Shown: piece by piece, positions 8,162-16,194 of the stretch
Layout of the letters: each line of letters opens with the position of its first letter
Position numbering within the stretch: the first letter of the stretch is position 1
DNA from: CBDFFW01 sp965246945
GTDB taxonomy: Bacteria > Pseudomonadota > Alphaproteobacteria > UBA11073
Direction of reading: 5' to 3'
Assembly: GCA_965246945.1 (NCBI GenBank)
Contig: CBDFFW010000001.1
Coordinates: forward strand, 868,001-932,000
DNA length: 64,000 nucleotides
The notes under the pieces: model-generated
What the model was told of the DNA's origin: nothing
The model's database searches: none
What the model saw: only the letters and a program-made list of their open reading frames with translations
Program-made: the position numbers and the translations under genes

Positions 8162-8677
8162 TTATTTAAAATCGTAACTTTCATCCCAAAGTTTTTGCCA
8201 GTTATCTTGATAGTTTTGCACCAATGCATCATCGCTCTTAATTACCACGACATTTTCCGCGTTCCGCCTTTCAGCAGCAGCGGTATAATTAAAAGAGCCA
8301 GTTTCAATAATGGTGTGGTCAATCACTAGATATTTATTATGCATAATAGCATAATGATCATCAACGCGCACCGGAATACCGGCAGCAACGACATCTTGGA
8401 ACGCTTTATAATGATGCGGCGGCTGTTTGCTATCAATCACCATACGCACATTCACACCACGATTATGGGCATTAATAAGATCATTGGCGATCTTCGGTGA
8501 GGTAAAAGAGTATGCCGCAACTTCAACGCTATCCTGCGCCTCATTAATCGCTTGCTGTATTAATTCTATCGCACCCATGTTAGGTGCAAAACCGGATTGC
8601 GTGTCAGCAGCATAGGTAATGGAGGTTACTAAAATAGGCAGCAATAAAACATATATTGGCCAATACGATCTAATCAT
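8162..8677 (-). CDS. Exported phospholipase D-family nuclease
   Basis: A 171-residue protein with a Sec signal peptide (cleavage after TYA, about residue 23) and one HKD motif, HNKYLVID followed by TGSFNYTAAAERRNAEN. One HKD motif per chain is typical of the Nuc/BfiI-type PLD subfamily, where dimers form the active site; Nuc of the IncN plasmid pKM101 is the known relative and is a periplasmic non-specific endonuclease. It overlaps the upstream membrane-protein gene by 8 bases, so the two are coupled. Confidence 0.8.
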   Translation of the reverse strand: MIRSYWPIYVLLLPILVTSITYAADTQSGFAPNMGAIELIQQAINEAQDSVEVAAYSFTSPKIANDLINAHNRGVNVRMVIDSKQPPHHYKAFQDVVAAGIPVRVDDHYAIMHNKYLVIDHTIIETGSFNYTAAAERRNAENVVVIKSDDALVQNYQDNWQKLWDESYDFK

Positions 8678-9392
8678 ATATCCATCTACCCATAGGTTGA
8701 TTATCGTTATCTTTTTTTAGCATCACAATGTATTCGGCTAACAGATCAAGCAATTTGGCATCTTCTAAATAAAGCTCATTTGTATCCACGTTATTCAAAA
8801 GTGTTAGTTTAAAATCTTTTAAATAATTGCTCCCATCTTTAAATTCATGGCTAAGTTGATGCAACATTTCACGGCAGATTTTAAAAAACCTTTCTGTATT
8901 TTCATCTCGCCGTGCTGCAACTAAATTCTCAGCAACACTTTTCAAAGTCATCCAGGCTACTAATACCATTAAAAAGCTTAGATATGATGAGGCGCTTGCA
9001 AACCAATCATCTAAGCCTGCAATATTTTCATTCAAAATAATTTGCAGAGGACAAGAAAAAAATATCAATAAACCAATCGCCACAGACCCTAAATATAATG
9101 CCGACAATATTTTTGCAATCACACTAGCTTTTTCACCACCATAACTAGCTTTTCCATTTCTTGTAAAAATAAACGGGTCTTCCAGTTTTAAAAAAAATTC
9201 TGGATCATTGAAGCAAACCAAAATATATCCCAGTGCTAAAATAAAGCAAATCAACAAACCTAACGTGATAAACCCGTTTAATATTTCATCATGAAATAAA
9301 AACCGGCCACACTTGGCCAAGCCAATCAAAATTATACCCAAACCGGTAATGCCGGTAAAAGAGTAACTTGAAGCATCATTATTTTTCAGCAT
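8670..9392 (-). CDS. Unknown membrane protein
   Basis: A 240-residue protein with about four membrane spans (around 13-30, 38-60, 90-115, 130-150) and a soluble C-terminal helical domain (ENTERFFKICREMLHQLSHEF onwards). No family recognised. AT-rich. It is the first gene of the operon, starting at the end of a structured 213-base leader whose homologue precedes another gene at 51.2 kb. Confidence 0.55.
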   Translation of the reverse strand: MLKNNDASSYSFTGITGLGIILIGLAKCGRFLFHDEILNGFITLGLLICFILALGYILVCFNDPEFFLKLEDPFIFTRNGKASYGGEKASVIAKILSALYLGSVAIGLLIFFSCPLQIILNENIAGLDDWFASASSYLSFLMVLVAWMTLKSVAENLVAARRDENTERFFKICREMLHQLSHEFKDGSNYLKDFKLTLLNNVDTNELYLEDAKLLDLLAEYIVMLKKDNDNQPMGRWIYD

Positions 9393-9605
9393 AACTGCAA
9401 TCTCGAAGCAAACCGCCAGCAGTTAATTCCGCTGGTAGCTGGGAGTTGACTAATTGCTATCAGGCAATTGCAGAGGCCTTTAGCCGCGAGGCCAGGACAT
9501 ACGCCACTGCCTCCCAGCCATAGGCTGAGGGCAGCGTTTATTACGGCAACGCTTTGCCGCTGATAGAGAAGTAGTCACACCCCGAGCGCGTTCTTTTCCG
9601 CGCTT
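9393..9605 (-). ncRNA. Structured leader RNA / regulatory RNA, island copy
   Basis: The region is non-coding and reads as a chain of hairpins on the minus strand: GCGCG/CGCGC, GGCAA-AGCG-TTGCC, CUGCC...GGCAG, GGCC...GGCC, AATTGC-CTGATA-GCAATT and CCAGC...GCTGG. It aligns with 51219-51446: CCAAGCGCGG (9598-9607 versus 51439-51448), GGCGTATGTCC (9495-9505 versus 51333-51343) and TAAAGGCC. Both copies have a good sigma-70 promoter at the same position and both end at the start codon of a minus-strand gene. I cannot assign it to a named RNA family; a C4-like immunity RNA or attenuating leader is possible. Confidence 0.6.
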
Positions 9606-9611
9606 GGTAAA

Positions 9612-9640
9612 GCTATATTAAATGCAAGCTATTATGGCAA
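9612..9640 (-). promoter_or_regulatory. Sigma-70 promoter of the island leader RNA
   Basis: TTGCCA (9635-9640), 17-base spacer, TATAGC (9612-9617) on the minus strand; transcription would begin near 9605. The chromosomal homologue has TTGCTT-17-TATACT at the equivalent place. Confidence 0.6.
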
Positions 9641-9662
9641 GCCGTTCAGCACGTGCCGCATA

Positions 9663-9887
9663 TGTCCAGCATGTCCATTCAACAGAATACGATTATTTTT
9701 CAGATATTTAAATTTATAGATCAGTGCTAATGGGAAAATGTCCTACTTTGTCCGAGATGTCCAATAAGTGAAATCAGGGGACATCTTGGACAAGAGTAGT
9801 AACAGGTTGTGTCCAGCGACATTGCAGGATCGTATAATTGTTTTATCTGCATTTTATTGCAACTGGACATGTTGGACAAACGGGACA
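9663..9887. repeat. Cluster of TGTCCA/TGGACA repeats (possible origin)
   Basis: About ten copies of TGTCC(A) or its complement fall within 225 bp, at 9663, 9672, 9739, 9749, 9758, 9779, 9787, 9810, 9864, 9873 and 9882. Some are paired as GGACATnTTGGACAA (9779-9793, 9865-9879), and the inverted pair around 9749-9763 mirrors them. They lie directly downstream of the helicase-primase gene with an AT-rich stretch (9690-9720) between copies. This layout is like the iterons and origin of replicating satellites or plasmids. Confidence 0.55.
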
Positions 9888-9922
9888 CGCTGTTTTTACC
9901 AAAATTAAGAAATTAAAAAGTA

Positions 9923-12757
9923 TTATTCAGTTTCCCAAAGCTTATTGGCTTGCAGAACATAACAACGCATACGTTTCAGGCCAGGCAAGCTTTCGCGTCG
10001 CTGCAATTTTCTATCGCCATTATCGGGTAGCAAAATGCCAAGCTCATGCAAAACCTTGGCGGCTCTGCTAGGATCATGACCTTTACACAATTCACGCTTA
10101 AAGCTTTCCGGCATTACAATGTATTGCTTTTCACCATTGGCTTCACGGATAAATCCCATACGGTTATTAACACGAATAGTATCATTACCAATAACGCTGA
10201 AACGGCTTTCACCATGCGCTTCCAATTGCGCGCGAATATCGGCCAGTAACTTAGTAGATTCCAATTCACCAGCACCACCGCGAGCTTCCAACCAAGCTAA
10301 AAAGCATTGTTTAGCTGCCCATTCTGCTTCGCCTTTATCCCATCCCGTAATGCTATAATGCGAAGCTAATTCACCCGCTGCCGCAACCAGTGCAAAACGT
10401 GCTGCCACACGTTCAACCTGTCCTGCCGCATCCTTGGGCATTGCAGCATCCATAAATTGTTGACGCAGTTTGTTGATTACTGTTGATAAAAGCGGAAGGT
10501 CAATAATTAAATGTTCTAAAAAGGCAATTCCCGCTTTGCCATAATATTTAGTGCTGGCGTCGCATAACTGCCGTGAGAATAACGCAGAATTATCGCAATC
10601 GTTCAATTGCTCAAACACACCCATATTCCGTCCTGTATCAGCGGGAATATCGGCTAATCGAACCTCCTGACCGGCTTTTACCTGTTTTCCACCCGCATTG
10701 AGATGGTCAGCCAAGCTAATTTCGCCCGCAGACAAATAAAGTAATTGCCAGCGCGCAGTTTTTTTAGCCATGCCATCGCGGCCGGCGCGCACACGCCCTT
10801 GGCCATTGCCAAGCATGTAAGCAATTTCACCAACATCTTTTGGGTCAACCTGCGCCAATTCATCCAACACTAACAGGCAATGATTATAAAGTTGGGCAAT
10901 ACCTTCCAATCCATTAGTTGTTGCTCGCCAGCGCTGTAGATAATCGGGGCTGCCCATTACAGAGCAAGCCAATTTAAGTAATGTAGTTTTGCCGCTACTG
11001 GTGCCACCGCGAAAATGGAAGCCACCAGATTCTTCGCCAAGCATGTTAAGTAGTAATGGCGCAAACGCGCATGACACAGCAAAAATAGCGCGGCTATTGC
11101 CAATCAGCGGCAAAGATATATGTTTCTGCCATTTTTCAAGCGTACCTCGTTGACGAAAGGCGTGTTGATGTAATGCGCTGGTTTGATATAGCACTTGCTC
11201 CTGGCCATTGCCAATGCATCCACTAGGCAACACAAAGACATTATCATGCCAGCCTGTTTTATCAGTACAGCGGACACGCGCTTCCGTATGCGCTGATTGA
11301 ATGTAATGGGTAAGGTGGTTTTTTGTAGCCCCGCCCGGCGCAATTTGTAGACCACGGTTTAACAATTCGCGGCGGTATTCATCACCTTGACCGGCCAGCA
11401 TTTCAGAGGGCATTGGCCATTGATGTGGCTGACCATCTAAATCCGTCCATTTTAGCAAACTGCCCCAGTTATGCCCTTTGCCATCATGCGTACGTGCCGT
11501 AATTTCTAATGGCGAGCAAATCCACAATGGTTTAAGGGGGTCGCCATCCTTATCTTGGCCGTAAAAATAAACGCCATCGCGCTTGCCTTTTTCGTTTATG
11601 TGCAAACGATATGGTGAATTATTACCAGCTTTATTTGCAGGGAATGTTTCTTCATATATGGGTTCTGGCTTGGCCAGTGCAGCTGCAACCAAATCCTGAA
11701 TTTGCGTAGATGTCCATCCTTCCGCTAGCGCATCAGCCGCATCCCAGCCTTCTTTGATTTTACCAAAATCTGCTAGCGGTAAAATCACAACTTTGCTCGC
11801 TGTATTGGCCGCTTTAATAATAGTGGTAGCTTGTATTACATATGTCTGACCTTCCTCATCATTATCTGGCCAGAAGATATTTTGCCGGCCTGTAATCGAC
11901 AACCAATCTGCTTTATCGGCAGATTTAGCGCCGTTTGGGGAAGTGGTTGTAACATAAGTGGGAATAGGTAATAGCTTTGCAACGGCATCCGCTGATTTTT
12001 CTCCTTCACATATTATCACAGTTGCATCGGGATACTGTGAGATTAAATGCAAGTTATAAAGTGGTCGAGGCGCTGCGACATTTTGAAATCGCCAAGCGGT
12101 TTCACCATTTTTATTTTTACAAAAGGTAAGTGGTAAAAAATCCTTTTTAGGTTTGTCTTTATTTTCTGGATTATCCTTATCAAACCGATACACCCACAAT
12201 ATCTGTTGACCAGTATTGTTATGATATAACCAACGCATATTAGGCTTGCCATGCTTATAATGTTTGTCAGGTGGAGGCGGAGCATCTGCTGGTATCGGCA
12301 CAATAGGTTGCCAGTCATCCATTTTCTTTTTTGGCTTAATCTCAAAAAGCTTATTATTACCCTTTTCTGCATTTAAACCCAACTCTTGCGCTAGCTCTTT
12401 TGCAGCTTCCGATTGACTATATTTATTGTGAAAGGCAAGCAGTGATACCAAATCACGGCCTTTCTCACCGCTGGCAAAATCTGCCCATAAACACGTATCC
12501 AAGTTAATTTTTAGACTGCCTAAACTGTTATCTGGGCGGTGGGGGTTAAGACAAACCCATTCTCGCCCTTCACGTTTACCGCATGGAAACCAACGCGGCA
12601 CAAGCCAATCAGCACAGAGTGAAGCTGCATCAGCAATCGCACGAATATCCAACTGTTTATATGGTTGTGAGCTTTCCTTAGATTTGTTAGTATTATTTCG
12701 CATGCTATGTGCAGCCGCCGGATTTCCAGTCAGGGCGGCTTTTTTATAATTGATCAT
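9923..12757 (-). CDS. TOPRIM/DUF927 primase-helicase
   Basis: A 944-residue replication protein. The N-terminus (about 45-125) has the DNA-primase-like segment WFPCGKREGREWVCLNPHRP...LWADFASGEKG; a TOPRIM core follows near 240 (VIICEGEKSADA) with WPDNDEEG; a DUF927 domain begins near 390; Walker A GGTSSGKTT lies near 583 and Walker B LLVLDELAQ near 625. Such proteins initiate or drive replication of plasmids and integrative elements. The start overlaps the stop of the AlpA-like gene by 4 bases, so expression is coupled. The repeat cluster lies just past its 3' end. Confidence 0.85.
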   Translation of the reverse strand: MINYKKAALTGNPAAAHSMRNNTNKSKESSQPYKQLDIRAIADAASLCADWLVPRWFPCGKREGREWVCLNPHRPDNSLGSLKINLDTCLWADFASGEKGRDLVSLLAFHNKYSQSEAAKELAQELGLNAEKGNNKLFEIKPKKKMDDWQPIVPIPADAPPPPDKHYKHGKPNMRWLYHNNTGQQILWVYRFDKDNPENKDKPKKDFLPLTFCKNKNGETAWRFQNVAAPRPLYNLHLISQYPDATVIICEGEKSADAVAKLLPIPTYVTTTSPNGAKSADKADWLSITGRQNIFWPDNDEEGQTYVIQATTIIKAANTASKVVILPLADFGKIKEGWDAADALAEGWTSTQIQDLVAAALAKPEPIYEETFPANKAGNNSPYRLHINEKGKRDGVYFYGQDKDGDPLKPLWICSPLEITARTHDGKGHNWGSLLKWTDLDGQPHQWPMPSEMLAGQGDEYRRELLNRGLQIAPGGATKNHLTHYIQSAHTEARVRCTDKTGWHDNVFVLPSGCIGNGQEQVLYQTSALHQHAFRQRGTLEKWQKHISLPLIGNSRAIFAVSCAFAPLLLNMLGEESGGFHFRGGTSSGKTTLLKLACSVMGSPDYLQRWRATTNGLEGIAQLYNHCLLVLDELAQVDPKDVGEIAYMLGNGQGRVRAGRDGMAKKTARWQLLYLSAGEISLADHLNAGGKQVKAGQEVRLADIPADTGRNMGVFEQLNDCDNSALFSRQLCDASTKYYGKAGIAFLEHLIIDLPLLSTVINKLRQQFMDAAMPKDAAGQVERVAARFALVAAAGELASHYSITGWDKGEAEWAAKQCFLAWLEARGGAGELESTKLLADIRAQLEAHGESRFSVIGNDTIRVNNRMGFIREANGEKQYIVMPESFKRELCKGHDPSRAAKVLHELGILLPDNGDRKLQRRESLPGLKRMRCYVLQANKLWETE

Positions 12758-12993
12758 TTTGCACCGCCTGATAAATCGCTGGTAGATGATTTTAATGGAG
12801 ATAGTTGGCTTTCAGCGTAGCTATCCAATTCATTGCCAGGGTAAAGCGGTGTTTTTCCGTCTTTTTGAAAGTTTGGCCCGCCGCCTATTACAGCAAGTTT
12901 AGCTAAAGTTGAAGGCTTACGACTAATACCCCACTTTTCTTTCAAATATGTAGATGCTTCTGCGCGTCTATAGCGTTTAACAGGTTGGTTCAT
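12754..12993 (-). CDS. AlpA-like HTH regulator / excisionase
   Basis: A 79-residue protein with a MerR/AlpA-type helix-turn-helix: RYRRAEASTYLKEKWGI, then a PSTLAKLAVIGGGP wing and TPLYPGNELDSYAESQL. These proteins usually regulate or direct excision in tyrosine-integrase elements. It is coupled by a 4-base overlap to the helicase-primase gene downstream. Confidence 0.7.
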   Translation of the reverse strand: MNQPVKRYRRAEASTYLKEKWGISRKPSTLAKLAVIGGGPNFQKDGKTPLYPGNELDSYAESQLSPLKSSTSDLSGGAK

Positions 12994-13090
12994 CTTATGA
13001 CCTCAATTGCTAGAAGTTTCTCGCGATAGCGATTGCCAGCAGCATAGGATCAGTATGAAAGCATCAATGGGGCACTTTATTTTTCAGAAA

Positions 13091-13927
13091 TTATAATTTC
13101 AATTTTTGGCACAGCTTATCAATTTGATCTAGGCTAGGGCAGAAGCCTTTTGGATTTGCTTGGCGAATAATGTTTCGAACCGTTTCCGCAAAAAGATAGC
13201 GTTTTGTATCAGAGGAAATACCATCAATTTTTGAAATATTTTTACTGGAAGAATTAGTACGGCGAAATGCGCGGCCTGTGGTTATTTTCCAAATAGGCAC
13301 CAAGATGGTTATAAGCGCAAAAAGTTCAGGGCTTGCGCCGCCAGTACGATTAGCTGTGTTCGGTATTTCAAACCCGATGATTTTATCTAACAAAATATTA
13401 GAATTTTCTGGCACTGGTCTCATTAATTGAAATCGAAAATTCGCATGCATCTGAAAAAAATCTTCTTCTCTTATTTTTAATGTTTTTTTGAAAAAAAACT
13501 TACTGCCAAAATCAATTTCTGAATATGCTAATTCTAATTCATGCAAAGCTTCGTCAAGGTTTGATAGATCTTTGTTAAGTTTTGAAGGTTTCTCTAAAAG
13601 AGACTTATCATTTGAGATTTTTTTGAGTTGAGAGGCTGCCTTTATAATTCTGCTAATTGCTTTTTTTCTTTCCGTTAACGTTGTTGCTGAACGTGGATCA
13701 AATTTAACAACTGTGCTGTCTAACATTTCCAATTTTTGAATTTTTGTTTCTTTCACGTAAAAACTTATCGCTCTTTTAATTTGTTCATCATAATGTGTTT
13801 TATCATCTAAAGAAATTGCAGGGTGGTTTGTTTTTCGATTATTAAAAAAGGCACTTGTATCTATATTTGGTAAAACAGGCGAATTCCAATGCATTAAAAT
13901 ATTTGTTGGCGCTTTTGGTGCTGGCAT
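13091..13927 (-). CDS. Unknown island protein
   Basis: A 278-residue, lysine-rich protein from an ATG at 13925-13927, preceded by AAGGG at good spacing; a longer frame from 13978 would overlap the integrase. A helical, coiled-coil-like middle (SNLDEALHELELAYSEIDF) is flanked by basic regions. No family recognised. It starts 4 bases after the integrase stop, so it is probably co-expressed with it. Clearly more AT-rich than the integrase. Confidence 0.5.
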   Translation of the reverse strand: MPAPKAPTNILMHWNSPVLPNIDTSAFFNNRKTNHPAISLDDKTHYDEQIKRAISFYVKETKIQKLEMLDSTVVKFDPRSATTLTERKKAISRIIKAASQLKKISNDKSLLEKPSKLNKDLSNLDEALHELELAYSEIDFGSKFFFKKTLKIREEDFFQMHANFRFQLMRPVPENSNILLDKIIGFEIPNTANRTGGASPELFALITILVPIWKITTGRAFRRTNSSSKNISKIDGISSDTKRYLFAETVRNIIRQANPKGFCPSLDQIDKLCQKLKL

Positions 13928-13931
13928 GAGT

Positions 13932-15185
13932 TTATCCCTTGGATTTATTCGCCTTGTTTTGCTTTTTAACTTTTCCATCCAGAACGTCCGCGATATGCGC
14001 TGCGACTTTATCGGCCGCTAAGATAAGCGCGGTATCAGGCATATGGGCATAACGGGCGGTGATGCCTGGCACTTTATGGCCAAGCAAGCCGGCGATGGTT
14101 AATTCAGAAAAGCCGAGAGATGCAGCAGTAGCAGCAAAAGTATGCCGGAAGGTATGCAATGTGACGCTTTGCAGTTTGGCTTCTTTGCATATCCGTTCAA
14201 GCACATTGGGTAAGCCAATAAAGTGGCCTTCGCCGCGGGTGGCAGGGAATACCCAATGGGCATCTTTTTCACGGGGCTGTGCTTTAATATGGTTCAGAGC
14301 ATTTTTGCCAATCACACGCAGTTGCGCCCCACTTTTGGTATCGCCAAAGCGGATGCATTGGGCTTTTTGATCGACCCATGCCCAAGGCAAACTTAATATC
14401 TCATTTTTGCGGCAGCCGGTGAGGAGTAGGGTGCGGATGGCCGCTAAAGCGGATGCTTTTTCAATTACAGCTGCTTCGCGTATGGCTTTGCCTAATGCTT
14501 TAATCTCATCTTCATTTAAAAACCGATCTTTTTTTACGTCGGAATTCTTGCGCACAGCGCGGGCGGGGTTTTCAGTAATCAGGCGGCGACGTTTGGCAAA
14601 TTCCAAAATGGTGCCCACCATGCCCAAGGTGCGAGCGGCAACGCCGCGCCCGCCGGTTTTATTGCCGCCGCGGCCTGTTTTGGTGCGTGGCTTTGCTGTT
14701 TTGCCAAGCGATATATCAGCTTGAAATTTTTCTAAATCCTCAATGGTGAGGCTGCGCACCGATTTGCGGCCTAGTAGCGGTTTGACATGGGTTTCAATGC
14801 GGCTTTTATCACCAGCCAATGTTGAATCCTTAATACGGCCTCCCGCATCTTCTATATAAAGGTCGCATAACTCACTTACGGTGGTAGAATTGCGGATGGC
14901 ATGGCGTTCGGCGGAAGGATCGCCGCCGAGCGGCACGGCTTTAAGTTTATTAGCTGCCATATTACGCGCTTCATCCGGTGCTAGCACATTCACCTTGCCG
15001 ATGACCAAACGCCGTGTGCGGCCTTCCTGGTTGCGGTATTGCACGAAATAGGAAGCGGCACCGCTGGGTTTAATGCGGATGCCGAAGCCCTTTAATGCGC
15101 CATCGCCTTCATCCCAGACAAAATTATCTTTGCCCTTGGGATCGGGCTTCAAACTATCGACATATCGCTTGGTCAGCTTTGGCAT
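13932..15185 (-). CDS. int: Tyrosine site-specific integrase
   Basis: A 417-residue integrase with the DUF4102-type N-terminal arm-binding domain (RYVDSLKPDPKGKDNFVWD...), a core-binding domain near 100-200, and the catalytic domain: Arg in LLLTGCRKNEIL, HTFRHTFA, GLLGHK and the nucleophile Tyr in ARYAHM. It belongs to the P4/phage-type integrases that use tRNA genes. It reads away from attR, which lies 180 bp upstream of its start, as usual for these elements. Confidence 0.93.
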   Translation of the reverse strand: MPKLTKRYVDSLKPDPKGKDNFVWDEGDGALKGFGIRIKPSGAASYFVQYRNQEGRTRRLVIGKVNVLAPDEARNMAANKLKAVPLGGDPSAERHAIRNSTTVSELCDLYIEDAGGRIKDSTLAGDKSRIETHVKPLLGRKSVRSLTIEDLEKFQADISLGKTAKPRTKTGRGGNKTGGRGVAARTLGMVGTILEFAKRRRLITENPARAVRKNSDVKKDRFLNEDEIKALGKAIREAAVIEKASALAAIRTLLLTGCRKNEILSLPWAWVDQKAQCIRFGDTKSGAQLRVIGKNALNHIKAQPREKDAHWVFPATRGEGHFIGLPNVLERICKEAKLQSVTLHTFRHTFAATAASLGFSELTIAGLLGHKVPGITARYAHMPDTALILAADKVAAHIADVLDGKVKKQNKANKSKG

Positions 15186-15201
15186 TTAACACTCACATTT
15201 T

Positions 15202-15344
15202 TGCTTCCCCGAAATCGGGGGAAGCATGGGGGAAGCAGATAGGGGTCATTTCGAGCAATTTCCGTCAATGACTTCAACCCTTGACTAACTAAAAAATCAT
15301 TATTATGTCAATGCTTAGTAAACAACAGGAAACTGGGGGAAGCA
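15202..15344. repeat. Right arm-type repeats (GGGGAAGCA)
   Basis: An inverted TGCTTCCCC (15202-15210), two direct GGGGAAGCA units (15217-15237) and a further unit at 15335-15344 lie between the integrase start and attR. The same tandem pair occurs inside attL at 857-876. Their position and repetition fit integrase or excisionase binding. Apart from these and attR, I see nothing coding in 15186-15510. Confidence 0.6.
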
Positions 15345-15364
15345 GGAGTAAAAAGTACCGATTA

Positions 15365-15413
15365 ACCTTGCCAAGGTCGAAGTCGGGAGTTCGAATCTCC
15401 TCGCCCGCTCCAG
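15365..15413. repeat. attR: 49-bp tRNA-Gly 3' fragment
   Basis: An identical 49-base copy of 742-790. Here only the 3' part of the tRNA is present, so this end marks the distal junction of the element. A spurious open frame across it gives the familiar translated-tRNA string. Confidence 0.92.
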
Positions 15414-15516
15414 AAAATTCTGCGCTCTTTCTGTTTAAAGACAATGTGTTAACTAAAGTTATTACTTTGCAGGTTGTATAACCGTCATAAAATGCCGATA
15501 TATTAATTAGGTGTTT

Positions 15517-16194
15517 ATGCAATTATCATTTCGTAAATTGTTTCAATTTTGGCCGGTGCTATTATTGGCAATTGGGTTAGTGGTTTTTAGCCAGCGCTCT
15601 ACTGCCCAAGCAGTCAATTTGCCGGATGCCGACATGCAAGCCATGGGTAATTCTCAAGTAACCGAGCAGATTGTGTTAGCTGGAGGCTGCTTTTGGGGGG
15701 TGCAGGGCGTGTTCCAGCATGTGCAAGGTGTGCAAGCGGCTATCTCCGGTTATGCTGGCGGTGCCGCAAATACGGCACAATATGAAACGGTGAGCACTGG
15801 CACCACCGGCCATGCTGAAGCTGTGCAAATTACGTATGACCCCAAACAGATTAGTTTAGGCCAATTGCTGAAAATTTATTTTTCAGTGGCGCATGATCCA
15901 ACGGAATTGAATTACCAAGGGCCAGACCATGGCACGCAATACCGCTCAACCATTTTTTATCAGAATGCTGCGCAGCAGCAATTAGCGCAGGCTTATATTC
16001 AGCAATTGGATAAAGCAAAAGTGTTTAATGCGCCGATCGTCACCACGCTTGAACCATTAACCCAATTTTATGCTGCTGAAGATTATCATCAGAATTATCT
16101 GAAACTGCATCCGAATAATCCTTATATTATGATGAATGATGCACCGAAAGTTGCCGCATTGCAGAAAGCATTTCCGGCTTTGTATCTGCCTTAA
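15517..16194 (+). CDS. msrA: Exported peptide methionine sulfoxide reductase A
   Basis: A 225-residue protein with an N-terminal signal/anchor (residues 1-27) and the MsrA core: GGCFWGVQGVFQ with the catalytic Cys, SGYAGG, YETVSTGTTGHAEAV, and GTQYRSTIF. MsrA reduces S-methionine sulfoxide in oxidised proteins; the signal peptide points to periplasmic repair. Start chosen at 15517 because TAGG lies 7 bases upstream; a GTG at 15511 is the alternative. Its last 4 bases overlap the convergent porin gene. Confidence 0.9.
   Translation: MQLSFRKLFQFWPVLLLAIGLVVFSQRSTAQAVNLPDADMQAMGNSQVTEQIVLAGGCFWGVQGVFQHVQGVQAAISGYAGGAANTAQYETVSTGTTGHAEAVQITYDPKQISLGQLLKIYFSVAHDPTELNYQGPDHGTQYRSTIFYQNAAQQQLAQAYIQQLDKAKVFNAPIVTTLEPLTQFYAAEDYHQNYLKLHPNNPYIMMNDAPKVAALQKAFPALYLP

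Larger units (their letters stand above)
742..15413. mobile_element. Integrative element in the 3' end of tRNA-Gly
   Basis: It is bounded by a perfect 49-bp direct repeat of the tRNA-Gly 3' half. It carries a tyrosine integrase directly inside the right end, an AlpA-like regulator, a DUF927 helicase-primase, repeats resembling an origin, and cargo genes including an HGGxSTGP protein, envelope lipoproteins and an exported nuclease. I see no relaxase, terminase or capsid gene, so it is more like a satellite or integrative mobilisable/plasmid-like element than a full prophage. It is about 14.6 kb long. Confidence 0.88.

Noticed and set aside
9663..9887. CRISPR array
   Set aside because: Units are 6-15 bp, irregularly spaced and in both orientations, without constant repeat-spacer length or cas genes.
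742..15413. Prophage
   Set aside because: No terminase, portal, capsid, tail or lysis gene is visible; integrase plus helicase-primase alone fit a satellite or plasmid-like integrative element better.
15289..15522. Open frame across attR giving a peptide with EEIRTPDF
   Set aside because: This string is the translation of a tRNA 3' half on the wrong strand; the region is attR plus arm repeats.
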